From positions 1 through 16,067 of the forward strand of contig DAOUCV010000006.1 of NCBI GenBank assembly GCA_034432095.1: 16,067 bases of DNA, given 5' to 3'. Each line of letters opens with the position of its first letter. Positions within the stretch are counted from its first letter, which is position 1. The translations under genes and the position numbers were made by a program. Shown here piece after piece: positions 1 to 7,595 of this stretch. Below the pieces are notes generated by a model, which saw only the letters and a list, made by a program, of their open reading frames with translations, was not told the origin of the DNA and ran no database searches. This stretch comes from DAOUCV01 sp034432095 (GTDB lineage: Bacteria; Chloroflexota; Dehalococcoidia; Dehalococcoidales; UBA2162).

Positions 1-56
1 GGAGAACCGGATGGTAAAGTCGGTTACCTATCCGCTAAACGAGTTCCCAAGAGTCC

Positions 57-103
57 AATTTTGAAAAATTAGATAGCTGTAGACAGTCTAATTTTCAAAA
101 ATT
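57..103. repeat. AT-rich inverted repeat downstream of the ligase gene
   Basis: Arms 57-73 and 87-103 are reverse complements over 17 bases with two mismatches, separated by a 13-base loop. The repeat lies 43 bases beyond the stop codon of the minus-strand acyl-CoA ligase, so it could form a hairpin at the 3' end of the operon transcript. No T-run follows the stem on the minus strand, so it is not a textbook intrinsic terminator. The rest of 1-145 shows nothing I can identify. Confidence 0.5.
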
Positions 104-145
104 CCTAACATAGTCAAAAGTACTATTTCTTAATATTTATTTGTC

Positions 146-1714
146 TCAGATTCTAAAGCTCTCCTTATAACCGGCATACTTCTCTCTCAACTTTGGTTTT
201 TCTATTTTGCCGGTGGGGTTTCGGGGTATCTTATCAAAGAATATGCGTCTCGGTCTCTTATACCTTGGCAGGTTCTGCTCGCAGAATTCATTTACCTCTT
301 CTTCGGTTAAGGCCATACCCGGTTTGGGGTCAATTATAGCGGCAACTACCTCACCCAGCCTTTCATCGGGCACACCGATCACACCGACGTCATAAATCTT
401 GGGATGGCTCTGCAATACTTGTTCTACTTCAACTGGGTAGATATTCTCTCCACCGGTGATAACCACATCCTTCTTTCGGTCAACGAGATAGATAAACCCC
501 TCACTATCTGCCTTAGCCATATCGCCGGTATATAGCCAGCCATCTTTGAGCGTTTCTCGGGTCTTTTCCGGGTTCTTGTAGTACTCCTTCATCACTCCGT
601 TGCCCCGGACAATTAGCTCGCCAATCTCTCCCTGAGCAACGTCCTCTCCCTTTTCATTGACAATTCGTGTTTCCCAGTTGAAACCCGCCTTACCGATGGC
701 TCCTACTTTATGCTCGTTTTCTATGCCCAGATGAACACAGCCTGGGCCGGTGGCTTCGCTCAACCCGTAGGTAGTATCGTATTGCATATCGGGAAAATAT
801 TCCTTCCAATGTCTGACTACGCTAGGGGGTATTGGTTGTGCTCCCATATGCATCAATCGCCAGCAGCTCAGGTCATAGTCTTCCTTCCTTAACTCTCCTC
901 TGTCGAGCGCCCCGAGTATATCCTGTGCCCAGGGCACCAGCAGAAACACTACGGTGCCTCTCTCTTTGTGGATAGCATCAAAGAGGTTCTTGGGGCTCAT
1001 TTCAGTTAGTATGGTTGCCCGACCACCGACAATCAGACTGCCAAACCAGTGCATCTTGGCACCAGTATGGTATAAGGGAGGGATGAGGATGAAGTTGTCA
1101 TCGTGCTTGATATAGTGGCTGTAGTTCTCAGTTATCGCCGCACACTCCATATTCTTGTGAGTGAGAAGTATCGGTTTTGGCGCTCCAGTAGTACCGGAGG
1201 TAAAGTAAAGCCCGCAGGGGTCCTCATCGTTCAGGTTGACCCTCGGGGGTTCAGGGGATGATTTATCAATTAGAGCTTTCAGGTCTTCCATGCCCCTGGG
1301 CACAGTTTGACCAACGAAGATGTAGTCCTTTACCGTAACTAACTGTGGTCGAGCAGCCTCGACTCTTTCGACGAATTCCTCCCCCAGGACCATTGCCTTC
1401 GCCTCAGCAACGGCGGCACAATATTCCAAATCCCGGCTGGTGAACCTGAAGTTGAGAGGTACTGCCCACGCTCCGGTTCTGATGATACCAAAATAAGCCT
1501 CCAGCCAGCTAATGGAGTTCATCATCCAGTGTATGACTTTATCGCCCTTTCTAATCCCTCTAGCCATAAGGGCATTGGCTATTCTGTTAGCCCTTTCATC
1601 AAATTCTTTCCATGAGATTTCGTTTCTCACCTTCTTGCTGGGCTTTAATTCAACAAGGGCGGTATCATCGGGGTACATTCTGGCATTTCTGGCTAGCATT
1701 TCGGCTATCGTCAT
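146..1714 (-). CDS. AMP-forming acyl-CoA synthetase/ligase (ANL superfamily)
   Basis: This enzyme activates a carboxylic acid with ATP to an acyl-adenylate and then forms the CoA thioester. It is expected in the cytoplasm. At 522 residues it has normal family length. Visible ANL core motifs are the P-loop TSGTTGAPKP (172-181), YGLSE (316-320), YTGD (395-398), the hinge region VDRKKDVVITGGENIYP (411-427), and TGKIEK (501-506), where K503 is the expected catalytic lysine of the C-terminal domain. The substrate cannot be read from the sequence. Fatty, aryl and short-chain acids are all possible. The ATG overlaps the iorB stop as ATGA, and a GGGAG ribosome-binding site lies inside the end of iorB, so translation is probably coupled. 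As the last gene of the IOR operon it may activate or salvage the acid form of the IOR product. The family call is firm; the substrate is unknown. Confidence 0.93.
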   Translation of the reverse strand: MTIAEMLARNARMYPDDTALVELKPSKKVRNEISWKEFDERANRIANALMARGIRKGDKVIHWMMNSISWLEAYFGIIRTGAWAVPLNFRFTSRDLEYCAAVAEAKAMVLGEEFVERVEAARPQLVTVKDYIFVGQTVPRGMEDLKALIDKSSPEPPRVNLNDEDPCGLYFTSGTTGAPKPILLTHKNMECAAITENYSHYIKHDDNFILIPPLYHTGAKMHWFGSLIVGGRATILTEMSPKNLFDAIHKERGTVVFLLVPWAQDILGALDRGELRKEDYDLSCWRLMHMGAQPIPPSVVRHWKEYFPDMQYDTTYGLSEATGPGCVHLGIENEHKVGAIGKAGFNWETRIVNEKGEDVAQGEIGELIVRGNGVMKEYYKNPEKTRETLKDGWLYTGDMAKADSEGFIYLVDRKKDVVITGGENIYPVEVEQVLQSHPKIYDVGVIGVPDERLGEVVAAIIDPKPGMALTEEEVNEFCEQNLPRYKRPRRIFFDKIPRNPTGKIEKPKLREKYAGYKESFRI

Positions 1715-2328
1715 TGGTTATCTCCCTTAAGAGTCTTCCGGCATGCCTGGTAGCCCAGGTCAAAAGCCCTGATATTGAGCGGGGCTAACCTGGCGGAAAA
1801 ACGGGACTGTATTTGCTCTTTTATGGTTTTAATCTTAATGGGAAGTCGCCCGATGCCGAACAAAGCACCCAGCATGACAATATTAGCTGATAGGGTGCTC
1901 CCGGCTTCTCGGGCAATCTGGGCTGCGCTTAGCTGGACCACCCGGCCTGAAGCCCTGCTTAGTTTCTCAATAATTGTCTCAATCTCGGGGTAGGAACTCT
2001 CACCTAGGGTGACGGTGAACGGGACTACCTTCTCGGTGTTGAGTATGACCACGCTGGACTGCCATAGATAGGCGATATTTCTTAGTGCCTCAACCGGCTC
2101 CATGCCGATTAGAACATTGGCTTTGCCGGTCGGTACAAGTGGTGCCAGGACTCCGTTGCCAATTCTGATGGTGCTGGAGACCGAGCCGCCTCTAACTGCC
2201 ATCCCGAGCACCTCTGAACCCCTGACATTCAAGCCGTCTTCGACGGCGGCGTTGCCTAAGAGTTCTGACATTAAGATTACACCCTGACCGCCAACGCCGG
2301 CGATGACAATATTGAATTCCTTTACCAT
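1711..2328 (-). CDS. iorB: Indolepyruvate:ferredoxin oxidoreductase, beta subunit
   Basis: This is the small subunit of the two-subunit IOR. With IorA it oxidatively decarboxylates an aryl-2-oxo acid with CoA to an aryl-acetyl-CoA, CO2 and reduced ferredoxin. At 205 residues it matches the usual IorB length of about 200. It corresponds to the gamma domain of the wider 2-oxoacid:acceptor oxidoreductase family. Visible marks are the N-terminal GVGGQGV (11-17) after a hydrophobic strand, RGGSV (46-50), and NIVMLGAL (149-156). It begins 3 bases after the iorA stop, with an AGGAG ribosome-binding site inside the end of iorA, and overlaps the ligase by 4 bases. That spacing is typical of subunits made in equal amounts. 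The sequence does not show which 2-oxo acid is used. Confidence 0.93.
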   Translation of the reverse strand: MVKEFNIVIAGVGGQGVILMSELLGNAAVEDGLNVRGSEVLGMAVRGGSVSSTIRIGNGVLAPLVPTGKANVLIGMEPVEALRNIAYLWQSSVVILNTEKVVPFTVTLGESSYPEIETIIEKLSRASGRVVQLSAAQIAREAGSTLSANIVMLGALFGIGRLPIKIKTIKEQIQSRFSARLAPLNIRAFDLGYQACRKTLKGDNQ

Positions 2329-2331
2329 ACT

Positions 2332-4230
2332 TCACTCCTGTATTATCGCCTTGTAGGGACAGACCTGGGCGCAAAGTCCGCAGCCATTACACAGTGAGCT
2401 GTCAATTATTGCTTTCTTGCCTTCCCTCATTATGGCCGGACAACCAAGCAGGTCAATGCAGGCATTACACTTTTCGCTACACCTTTCCCGGTCTACTCGG
2501 TAAGGAACCACTTTCTCACCTTTTGCCTGTTTTTCTCTCTGGTCGAGTATGGCGCACAGCCTCCGGGAAACGACGAGCGATGGTCCATCGAACCTGATGG
2601 CTCTCTCCAAAGTATCAATGGCTTTTTTCAGGTCAAAGGGGTCAATGACCTCGACAAATTTGACGCCGCATGCCCTGGCTACATCCTCAATCTTTAGTGA
2701 TGGGGCTTCCTCGCCGGTAGCTGTGTGACCAGTGCCTGGGTGAGGCTGGAAACCAGTCATGGCGGTAGCTGAGTTGTCAAGCACCACCATTGTTATCTTC
2801 GCCTTGTTGACGACGGCGTTTATCATTGGAGGTATTCCGGCGTGGAAAAAGGTTGAATCACCCATGTTCGCCACTATCGGAGCATTCACGATATGCGCCA
2901 GTCCGTTGCCGATACCAAAGCTAGCCCCCATGCAGATAGTGGTGTCAACAGCTTCCTGCGGGGGATTATAGGCAAGGTTATAGCAGCCAATATCCCCCGG
3001 GTAGATTGGCTCCACATCTTTGCCATAGTCTCTGGCTACCCGCCGCGCCGCAACCCCGATAGCGTAGTGGGAGGCTCGATGTGGGCAGCCGGGACACATC
3101 GTTGGGGGCCGCCGTGGCAGCAGTGGGGCAGTTTCCTCGCTGAGCTTATCTACCTTAGTAAAGTCAATCGGAGGCTTAGAACTGGTTAGCCTGGCTATGG
3201 CTTCGGTAATCGTCCTTGTTGAGAGCTCTCCAATCCGAGGGATTAAATCCTTGCCGTGGATTTTGACCGGTATATTAGCCTCCCCGGCAATGGCTTTTAC
3301 GTGGGTCTCGACAAACGGGTCAAGCTCTTCGACTACCAATACCTCGCCCACTGATTCCAGTAGTTTTCTCACCAGTTTCTCAGGCAGTGGATGTGGTGTG
3401 CCGATTTTCAACACTGAAATCCTGTCACCAAGCTCCAGCCAGTTTATCGCTTCCAAGGTGTAGCTATAGGATAATCCGCTGGCAATGATGCCAAGCTTGG
3501 CGCCATCAGTAAGTCGCAACTGATTATACGGAGAAGCATTTACGGCTTCTCTTATCCTTTCAAACCTCTGGAGCATCAATGGCTTGTTGAGTCTGGCTTC
3601 AACCGGCGTGTAGTTTAACCACTGGCGGTTTTTCTGGAAGGAGCCGGCTCTTCTCTCCTGTGACATCTGACCAAGGATAACATCACTGCGACCGTGGCTT
3701 ATTCTCGTTACTGACCTGAACATAAAAAGGTGCTTGAATTCTTCGGAGAGTTTGAAGGCATCAGCCATCATATCCTTGGCTTCCTGAATGGAGGATGGCT
3801 CCAGGACCGGTATATATGCCTGTTCCGCAATGTAGCGGTTGTCCTGCTCATTCTGAGAGCTCCATGCCCAGGGGTCGTCAGCCGAGAGCAAAACCAGCCC
3901 CCCCTTGGCACCGATGTAACCAGCCGTCATCAACGGGTCATGAGCCACATTGACGCCAACGTGCTTCATAGACGCCATAGCTCTCAGCCCACAGATTGAA
4001 GCCGCCAGGGCAACCTCAAAGGCTACCTTTTCATTGACTGACCATTCAACATATATCTCAAGCTCTCTGGCTACTTTAGCCAGGGTTTCCAGTATTTCAG
4101 TTGATGGAGTACCGGGATAGGCCGCGGCGACTTGAATTCCAGCCTCTATGGCACCCCGGGCTATCGCCTCGTTGCCCAGCATAAACAGTCTTTCTCCAGG
4201 AGCATCAGAAGCGAGGGTCAGTTTCTTCAA
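2332..4230 (-). CDS. iorA: Indolepyruvate:ferredoxin oxidoreductase, alpha subunit (TTG start)
   Basis: This is the large catalytic subunit, which binds thiamine diphosphate and two 4Fe-4S clusters. I start it at TTG 4230, giving 632 residues. A strong AAGGAGGT lies 6 bases upstream, and the longer reading from 4311 would run 65 bases into the preceding SDR gene. Domain order is an N-terminal pyrimidine-binding/transketolase-like domain (about 15-200, with MKHVGVNVAHDPL), a middle domain (about 245-345), and the TPP domain with MCPGCPHRA (378-386), GDIGC (412-416), GDSTFFHAG (457-465) and DNSATAMTG (485-493). A C-terminal ferredoxin domain has cysteines C584, C588, C591, C597 and C614, C617, C620, C624. 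All cluster ligands expected for IorA are present, so it looks functional. It lies between SDR-1 and iorB. The exact aryl- or 2-oxo acid substrate is unproven. Confidence 0.95.
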   Translation of the reverse strand: MKKLTLASDAPGERLFMLGNEAIARGAIEAGIQVAAAYPGTPSTEILETLAKVARELEIYVEWSVNEKVAFEVALAASICGLRAMASMKHVGVNVAHDPLMTAGYIGAKGGLVLLSADDPWAWSSQNEQDNRYIAEQAYIPVLEPSSIQEAKDMMADAFKLSEEFKHLFMFRSVTRISHGRSDVILGQMSQERRAGSFQKNRQWLNYTPVEARLNKPLMLQRFERIREAVNASPYNQLRLTDGAKLGIIASGLSYSYTLEAINWLELGDRISVLKIGTPHPLPEKLVRKLLESVGEVLVVEELDPFVETHVKAIAGEANIPVKIHGKDLIPRIGELSTRTITEAIARLTSSKPPIDFTKVDKLSEETAPLLPRRPPTMCPGCPHRASHYAIGVAARRVARDYGKDVEPIYPGDIGCYNLAYNPPQEAVDTTICMGASFGIGNGLAHIVNAPIVANMGDSTFFHAGIPPMINAVVNKAKITMVVLDNSATAMTGFQPHPGTGHTATGEEAPSLKIEDVARACGVKFVEVIDPFDLKKAIDTLERAIRFDGPSLVVSRRLCAILDQREKQAKGEKVVPYRVDRERCSEKCNACIDLLGCPAIMREGKKAIIDSSLCNGCGLCAQVCPYKAIIQE

Positions 4231-4236
4231 ATGCTT

Positions 4237-4244
4237 ACCTCCTT
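4237..4244 (-). promoter_or_regulatory. Ribosome-binding site that fixes the iorA TTG start
   Basis: Minus-strand AAGGAGGT lies 6 bases before TTG 4230. It touches the SDR-1 stop region (TAA at 4247-4249), so termination of SDR-1 and initiation of iorA are probably coupled. No comparable site precedes the alternative start at 4311. Confidence 0.85.
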
Positions 4245-4246
4245 GC

Positions 4247-5008
4247 TTAGGTCGTTGTCGTTGAGCCACCGTCCACGCTGAACATCTGTCCGGTAACGTG
4301 GGCCGAAACATCCGAGGCTAAAAAGGCTACCATATTGGCAACATCCTGAGGCGTGGTCGCCCTCTTTTGCGGTATTTCGTCGATCATCCGTTGCACACCG
4401 GGGGTAAGCTTGCCACCGACAAAATTGGTAATCGCAATGGCAGGAGCAATACAGTTGACGTTAATTCCCTGGGTTGCGATTGCCAGCGCCAGGCTCTTGG
4501 TGAAGCCGCCTACCCCTGACTTGGCGGCGCCATAAGCCTCAACAAACGGCCCGCCCCGTTTAGCCGCCCCTGACGATATGTTGATAATCTTGCCACTCTT
4601 TCGCTCAAGCATGTTGGGGAGGACTGCCTTGGCACAAATCATCGCCCCCTTGAGGTTAAGGTTTATATCTTTGTCCCAGTCCTCTTCTTTCTGTTCCACG
4701 AAGGGTCCCCTGGCAAAGGCATGGCCGGCATTGTTGACCAGTATATCTATCTTGCCGAATTCCTCCAGCGCTTTCTTTACCATGTCGTTCACTTCGGCGC
4801 TTTTCGTTACGTCGGCTTTGATAGCTATGGCTCTACGTCCCAGAGCCCTGACCTCAGCGGCAGTTTGTTCGGCTCCTTCGATGTCTATATCATTGCAGAT
4901 TACATCGCACCCCTCTCTCGCCAGAGTCAATGCTATCGCTTTGCCGAAACCTATCTGGCTGCCAGCCCCGGTTACCAGGGCTACCTTATCTTTCAAACCT
5001 AAATCCAT
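4247..5008 (-). CDS. Short-chain dehydrogenase/reductase, copy 1
   Basis: A classical SDR of 253 residues, expected to interconvert an alcohol and a ketone with a nicotinamide cofactor in the cytoplasm. Visible motifs are the Rossmann glycine motif TGAGSQIGFG (13-22), NNAG (92-95), a catalytic serine in ISSG (144-147), and YGAAK (159-163) with Y159 and K163. The C-terminal SVDGG (244-248) is typical of FabG-like SDRs. Asp40 at the end of the second strand (CND) suggests NAD(H) rather than NADP(H). It ends in four threonines. Its first 36 residues are identical to copy 2 upstream, after which the two diverge. It is the second gene of the operon, between copy 2 and iorA. The substrate is unknown; a hydroxyacyl-CoA or aryl alcohol is possible from context only. 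Confidence 0.93.
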   Translation of the reverse strand: MDLGLKDKVALVTGAGSQIGFGKAIALTLAREGCDVICNDIDIEGAEQTAAEVRALGRRAIAIKADVTKSAEVNDMVKKALEEFGKIDILVNNAGHAFARGPFVEQKEEDWDKDINLNLKGAMICAKAVLPNMLERKSGKIINISSGAAKRGGPFVEAYGAAKSGVGGFTKSLALAIATQGINVNCIAPAIAITNFVGGKLTPGVQRMIDEIPQKRATTPQDVANMVAFLASDVSAHVTGQMFSVDGGSTTTT

Positions 5009-5031
5009 TGCTCCCTCCCTTGATTTATTTT
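4932..5031 (-). repeat. 100-base direct repeat, copy at the start of SDR-1
   Basis: This stretch is identical, base for base by eye, to 5712-5811, exactly 780 bases away. It holds 23 bases of leader including the AGGGAGGG ribosome-binding site, the ATG and about the first 25 codons. Identity falls sharply on the coding side: about 12 mismatches in the next-but-one 60 bases (4861-4920 against 5641-5700). Confidence 0.9.
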
Positions 5032-5038
5032 CTGATTC

Positions 5039-5788
5039 CTAGAACATATAATCGCCACCGTCTACCTGGATGGTCTGTCCCGTAATATCGCTGGAGACAT
5101 CCGAGACCAAAAAGGCCACTGTATTGGCTATATCCTGAGGCGTGGTGAGCCGCCTCATCGGCACGGTTGAGATAAAGCGTTGCTTCTGCTCGGGAGTAGC
5201 TTTAGCCGCAATCTGGAAACCGGTATCACCCATACCAGGGGCGATGCCGTTTACATTTATTCCCAGGGGGCCCAATTCCCTCGCCCACGATTTGGTTAAG
5301 CCGATGACGGCTTCTTTAGCCGCGGCGTAAAGACCACCGGTACCGCTTCTGGCCACGCTTGACGAAAAATTGACAATCTTGCCGCTCCGGCGCTCACGCA
5401 TATGGGGGATAACTGCGTTCGTGACATACCACGTCCCCTTGAAGTTAATATTTACATTTATGTCCCAGACCTCCTCGCTCGTTGGCGGCCCAATACCGGG
5501 AGCGCCAGCATTGTTGACCAGTATATCTATCCTGCCGAATTCCTTCAGTGCTGTCTTTACCATGTTGTCCACCTCGTCTTTGTTCCGTATATCTGCTTTA
5601 ATCGCCAGAGCCTTACGACCCAGAGCTCTGACCTCAGCCGCTGTTTGTTCAGCTCCTTCAATGTTGATATCATTTACAACTACGTCGCACCCCTCTCTTG
5701 CCAGAGTCAGGGCTATCGCTTTGCCGAAACCTATCTGGCTGCCAGCCCCGGTTACCAGGGCTACCTTATCTTTCAAACCTAAATCCAT
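5039..5788 (-). CDS. Short-chain dehydrogenase/reductase, copy 2 (first gene of the operon)
   Basis: A classical SDR of 249 residues. I start it at ATG 5788, not the earlier in-frame ATG at 5854. Position 5788 has AGGGAGGG just upstream and matches the start of copy 1 exactly, whereas 5854 lies inside the predicted -10 region of the promoter. Motifs are TGAGSQIGFG (13-22), NNAG (92-95), SSS (142-144), YAAAK (154-158) with Y154 and K158, and QVDGG (241-245). Asp40 again suggests NAD(H). Beyond the shared N-terminus it differs from copy 1 mainly in the substrate loop (about 95-110 and 185-205), so the two enzymes probably act on different substrates or successive steps. It is separated from copy 1 by 30 bases. 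The actual substrate cannot be inferred. Confidence 0.92.
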   Translation of the reverse strand: MDLGLKDKVALVTGAGSQIGFGKAIALTLAREGCDVVVNDINIEGAEQTAAEVRALGRKALAIKADIRNKDEVDNMVKTALKEFGRIDILVNNAGAPGIGPPTSEEVWDINVNINFKGTWYVTNAVIPHMRERRSGKIVNFSSSVARSGTGGLYAAAKEAVIGLTKSWARELGPLGINVNGIAPGMGDTGFQIAAKATPEQKQRFISTVPMRRLTTPQDIANTVAFLVSDVSSDITGQTIQVDGGDYMF

Positions 5789-5811
5789 TGCTCCCTCCCT
5801 TGATTTATTTT
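5712..5811 (-). repeat. 100-base direct repeat, copy at the start of SDR-2
   Basis: Perfect partner of 4932-5031, in the same orientation and covering the same positions relative to the gene: 23 bases of leader, ribosome-binding site, ATG and first codons. The matching ends mark the edges of a 780-base tandem duplication unit or of a later gene-conversion tract. Confidence 0.9.
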
Positions 5812-5854
5812 GGCTATGCATCCACTCGTTATGACAAAGCATTCGGTATGTCAA

Positions 5855-5883
5855 ATTCTAAAGCCCGATATCTTTACTGTCAA
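5855..5883 (-). promoter_or_regulatory. Sigma70-type promoter of the SDR-ior-ligase operon
   Basis: On the minus strand, TTGACA (5878-5883), a 17-base spacer and TAGAAT (5855-5860) give a perfect -35 and a 5/6 -10. Transcription should begin near 5848, leaving a leader of about 60 bases before ATG 5788. A second TTGACA just downstream (5850-5855) has no good -10 partner at 17 bases. Confidence 0.75.
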
Positions 5884-5924
5884 GGTATGAGATTGCTTAT
5901 TATCAACCTCACCCCCATTAAGCA

Positions 5925-5951
5925 CCCGGAAAAATCTTTGATTTTTCCGGG
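5925..5951. terminator. Perfect 12-bp hairpin between the amidohydrolase and the SDR operon
   Basis: CCCGGAAAAATC (5925-5936) and its exact reverse complement (5940-5951) flank a 3-base loop. The hairpin lies 63 bases past the amidohydrolase stop and about 40 bases upstream of the -35 of the SDR operon, so it is well placed to separate the two same-strand units. It has no T-run after the stem on either strand, so intrinsic termination is likely but not certain. A protein-binding palindrome is the alternative. Confidence 0.5.
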
Positions 5952-6013
5952 AACCCGCTTTACCCCCTGTCGTTGAAAAGGAAAGGGGATAAAGAGGGGA
6001 GGTCAATAAATAA

Positions 6014-7561
6014 TCAAGCCTCCCAGACTACCTCACCGCCAATTATGGTCATCTCGACCTTGATATCTTTTATTCGGTCGGGGGGTGTTCTGGTGGGGTC
6101 ATCGCTGAGTATCACCAGGTCAGCCAGTTTGCCCCGGGTGAGGGAGCCTTTTATACCCTCCTCAAAAGAGGCATAGGCGGCGTTTATCGTGTACATAGCC
6201 AGCGCCTGACTGGCTGAAATACGTTCTTCGGGTGAAAGTGGCTGCCCTGTCTCAGCCCGTCTGCTGACAGCACCATATATGCCCACTAATGGATTTTCGG
6301 GGACGATGGGAAAATCTGAACCAGCGGCAACAGTCAAGCCGCTGTTGAGTAAAGATTTAAATCGATATAACCACCTCAGCCGGTCAGCCGGTATCGTAAC
6401 CAGATACCGTTCACCGCTATAGTAAGGGAAGGGAGGATGAGTAACCACCACTGGTTGGAGCTTCTTTAGTCGTTTGAGCAGATGGGGAGGACACTCTGAA
6501 CAGTGCTCAATGCGGTGGCGTCGTCCAGCCTGGGGGAGCTGGCGGTGGGCATATTCTAAGGCATTGATAGCAGCTTCCACCACACTATCCTCAATGGCGT
6601 GGATAGCTAGCTGAAAACCGGCCCGGTGAGCCTTGAGCACCTGCCGGTTTAACTCCGGTTGGGGAGGGTACAGCTGACGGGATACCCAGCTGGGCACTAT
6701 CTTGACCCCACCGAGACGCAAGTGGCTATCACCGGAGCCGAAAGTTAAGCCCGCCTCCTGAAACTGACTCATGGTCTCAATACCACACATCATTGATACC
6801 CGGCACTTTAATATGCCTTTCTCTTTGAATCGGAGGAAATGCTGCCACCTCCTGAAGTCATTGACATACGTTGCATCTTGTAGAGAGGTAATCCCTTGGG
6901 ACAGGTAGCGCCGGTTAGCCAGGGTTACGGCTTCGGCTAACTCTGCTTCGGACAGAGGAGGCATTGCCTTTTCTCTGATATAACCCAGCATGTCGAACAG
7001 CAAACCGTTCGGTTCCCCGCTGGTGGGGTCCCGGGCAATATGCCCGCTGGCTGGTTCTTCTGTTTCCCGGGTAATGCCGGCCAGGGAAAGGGCCAGACTA
7101 TTGAGTACGCAGGCGTGCAGAGAGCGGTGGGACAGGACTACCGGATGGTGAGGCGCTACCTCATCAATATCCCAGCGAGTCGGATGGCGCTTCTCCGCAA
7201 GGTAGAAATCGTTATAGTCGGTGCCGGTAATCCACTGGCCCGGGGGAGTGGTCTCAACTTTCTGGCGGATAGCTGCCTTTATGTCGCTGATAGAGCGAAT
7301 TGATGGTGCGCTCAAATCAATGCCGAGCAGCTTTCTCAGAAAGGAGAAAATATGGCAATGGGCGTCATTAAAGCCGGGCACTACTGTTCTGCCCTGGCAA
7401 TCAATTACCCTGGTTCTGGCTCCTCTGACTGACTCCAGGCTTTCATTGCGACCGACGAGTAAAATTTTGTCTCCCCTGATTGCCACCAGCTCAGCAGCGG
7501 GCTGGGTGGGGTCTATGGTTATTACATTAGCATTTTTCAGGATAAGGTCTGCTATTGGCAT
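6014..7561 (-). CDS. YtcJ-type metal-dependent amidohydrolase
   Basis: This belongs to the amidohydrolase superfamily (Amidohydro_3 / YtcJ-like). Members hydrolyse C-N or related bonds using one or two metal ions in a TIM barrel. At 515 residues it has typical length. It starts with a small beta-sandwich segment (ADLILKNANVITID, 4-17), then the metal site HxH in NDAHCH (H68, H70). Further metal-site candidates are VKIVPS (K287), AIHAIED (H321), RIEHCSE (H353) and AAGSDFP (D416). The C-terminal part returns to the sandwich with GKLADLVILSDDP. No signal peptide is visible, so it is probably cytoplasmic. The substrate is unknown; related proteins are annotated as exoenzyme-regulatory or N-substituted formamide hydrolases without firm proof. 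It is transcribed away from nadE, and a good ribosome-binding site is lacking (only a distant GGAG). Confidence 0.9.
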   Translation of the reverse strand: MPIADLILKNANVITIDPTQPAAELVAIRGDKILLVGRNESLESVRGARTRVIDCQGRTVVPGFNDAHCHIFSFLRKLLGIDLSAPSIRSISDIKAAIRQKVETTPPGQWITGTDYNDFYLAEKRHPTRWDIDEVAPHHPVVLSHRSLHACVLNSLALSLAGITRETEEPASGHIARDPTSGEPNGLLFDMLGYIREKAMPPLSEAELAEAVTLANRRYLSQGITSLQDATYVNDFRRWQHFLRFKEKGILKCRVSMMCGIETMSQFQEAGLTFGSGDSHLRLGGVKIVPSWVSRQLYPPQPELNRQVLKAHRAGFQLAIHAIEDSVVEAAINALEYAHRQLPQAGRRHRIEHCSECPPHLLKRLKKLQPVVVTHPPFPYYSGERYLVTIPADRLRWLYRFKSLLNSGLTVAAGSDFPIVPENPLVGIYGAVSRRAETGQPLSPEERISASQALAMYTINAAYASFEEGIKGSLTRGKLADLVILSDDPTRTPPDRIKDIKVEMTIIGGEVVWEA

Positions 7562-7563
7562 TT

Positions 7564-7592
7564 TTGACCGGATATCTCCACAGTAGTATACT
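7564..7592 (+). promoter_or_regulatory. nadE promoter
   Basis: TTGACC (7564-7569), a 17-base spacer and TATACT (7587-7592) each match the sigma70 consensus at 5 of 6 positions. Transcription should start near 7599, about 27 bases before the chosen nadE ATG. The -35 begins 3 bases upstream of the start codon of the divergent amidohydrolase. Confidence 0.7.
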
Positions 7593-7595
7593 ACT
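7582..7595. promoter_or_regulatory. 14-bp perfect palindrome over both divergent -10 boxes
   Basis: AGTAGTATACTACT is its own reverse complement. It contains TATACT on both strands, and so could serve as the -10 of both divergent promoters and as an operator for a dimeric regulator. No regulator gene is in the window. Confidence 0.55.

Noticed and set aside
4231..4311. N-terminal extension of iorA to ATG 4311
   Set aside because: It overlaps the SDR-1 coding end by 65 bases, lacks a ribosome-binding site, and TTG 4230 has an excellent one.
4578..5042. Long plus-strand frames opposite the two SDR genes (also 5370-5834)
   Set aside because: Both are the same antisense shadow of the paralogous SDR genes; their similarity simply reflects the duplication.
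5789..5854. 22-residue N-terminal extension of SDR-2
   Set aside because: Its ATG falls at the predicted promoter -10/transcript start, and copy 1 shows the family start at the later ATG with the same ribosome-binding site.
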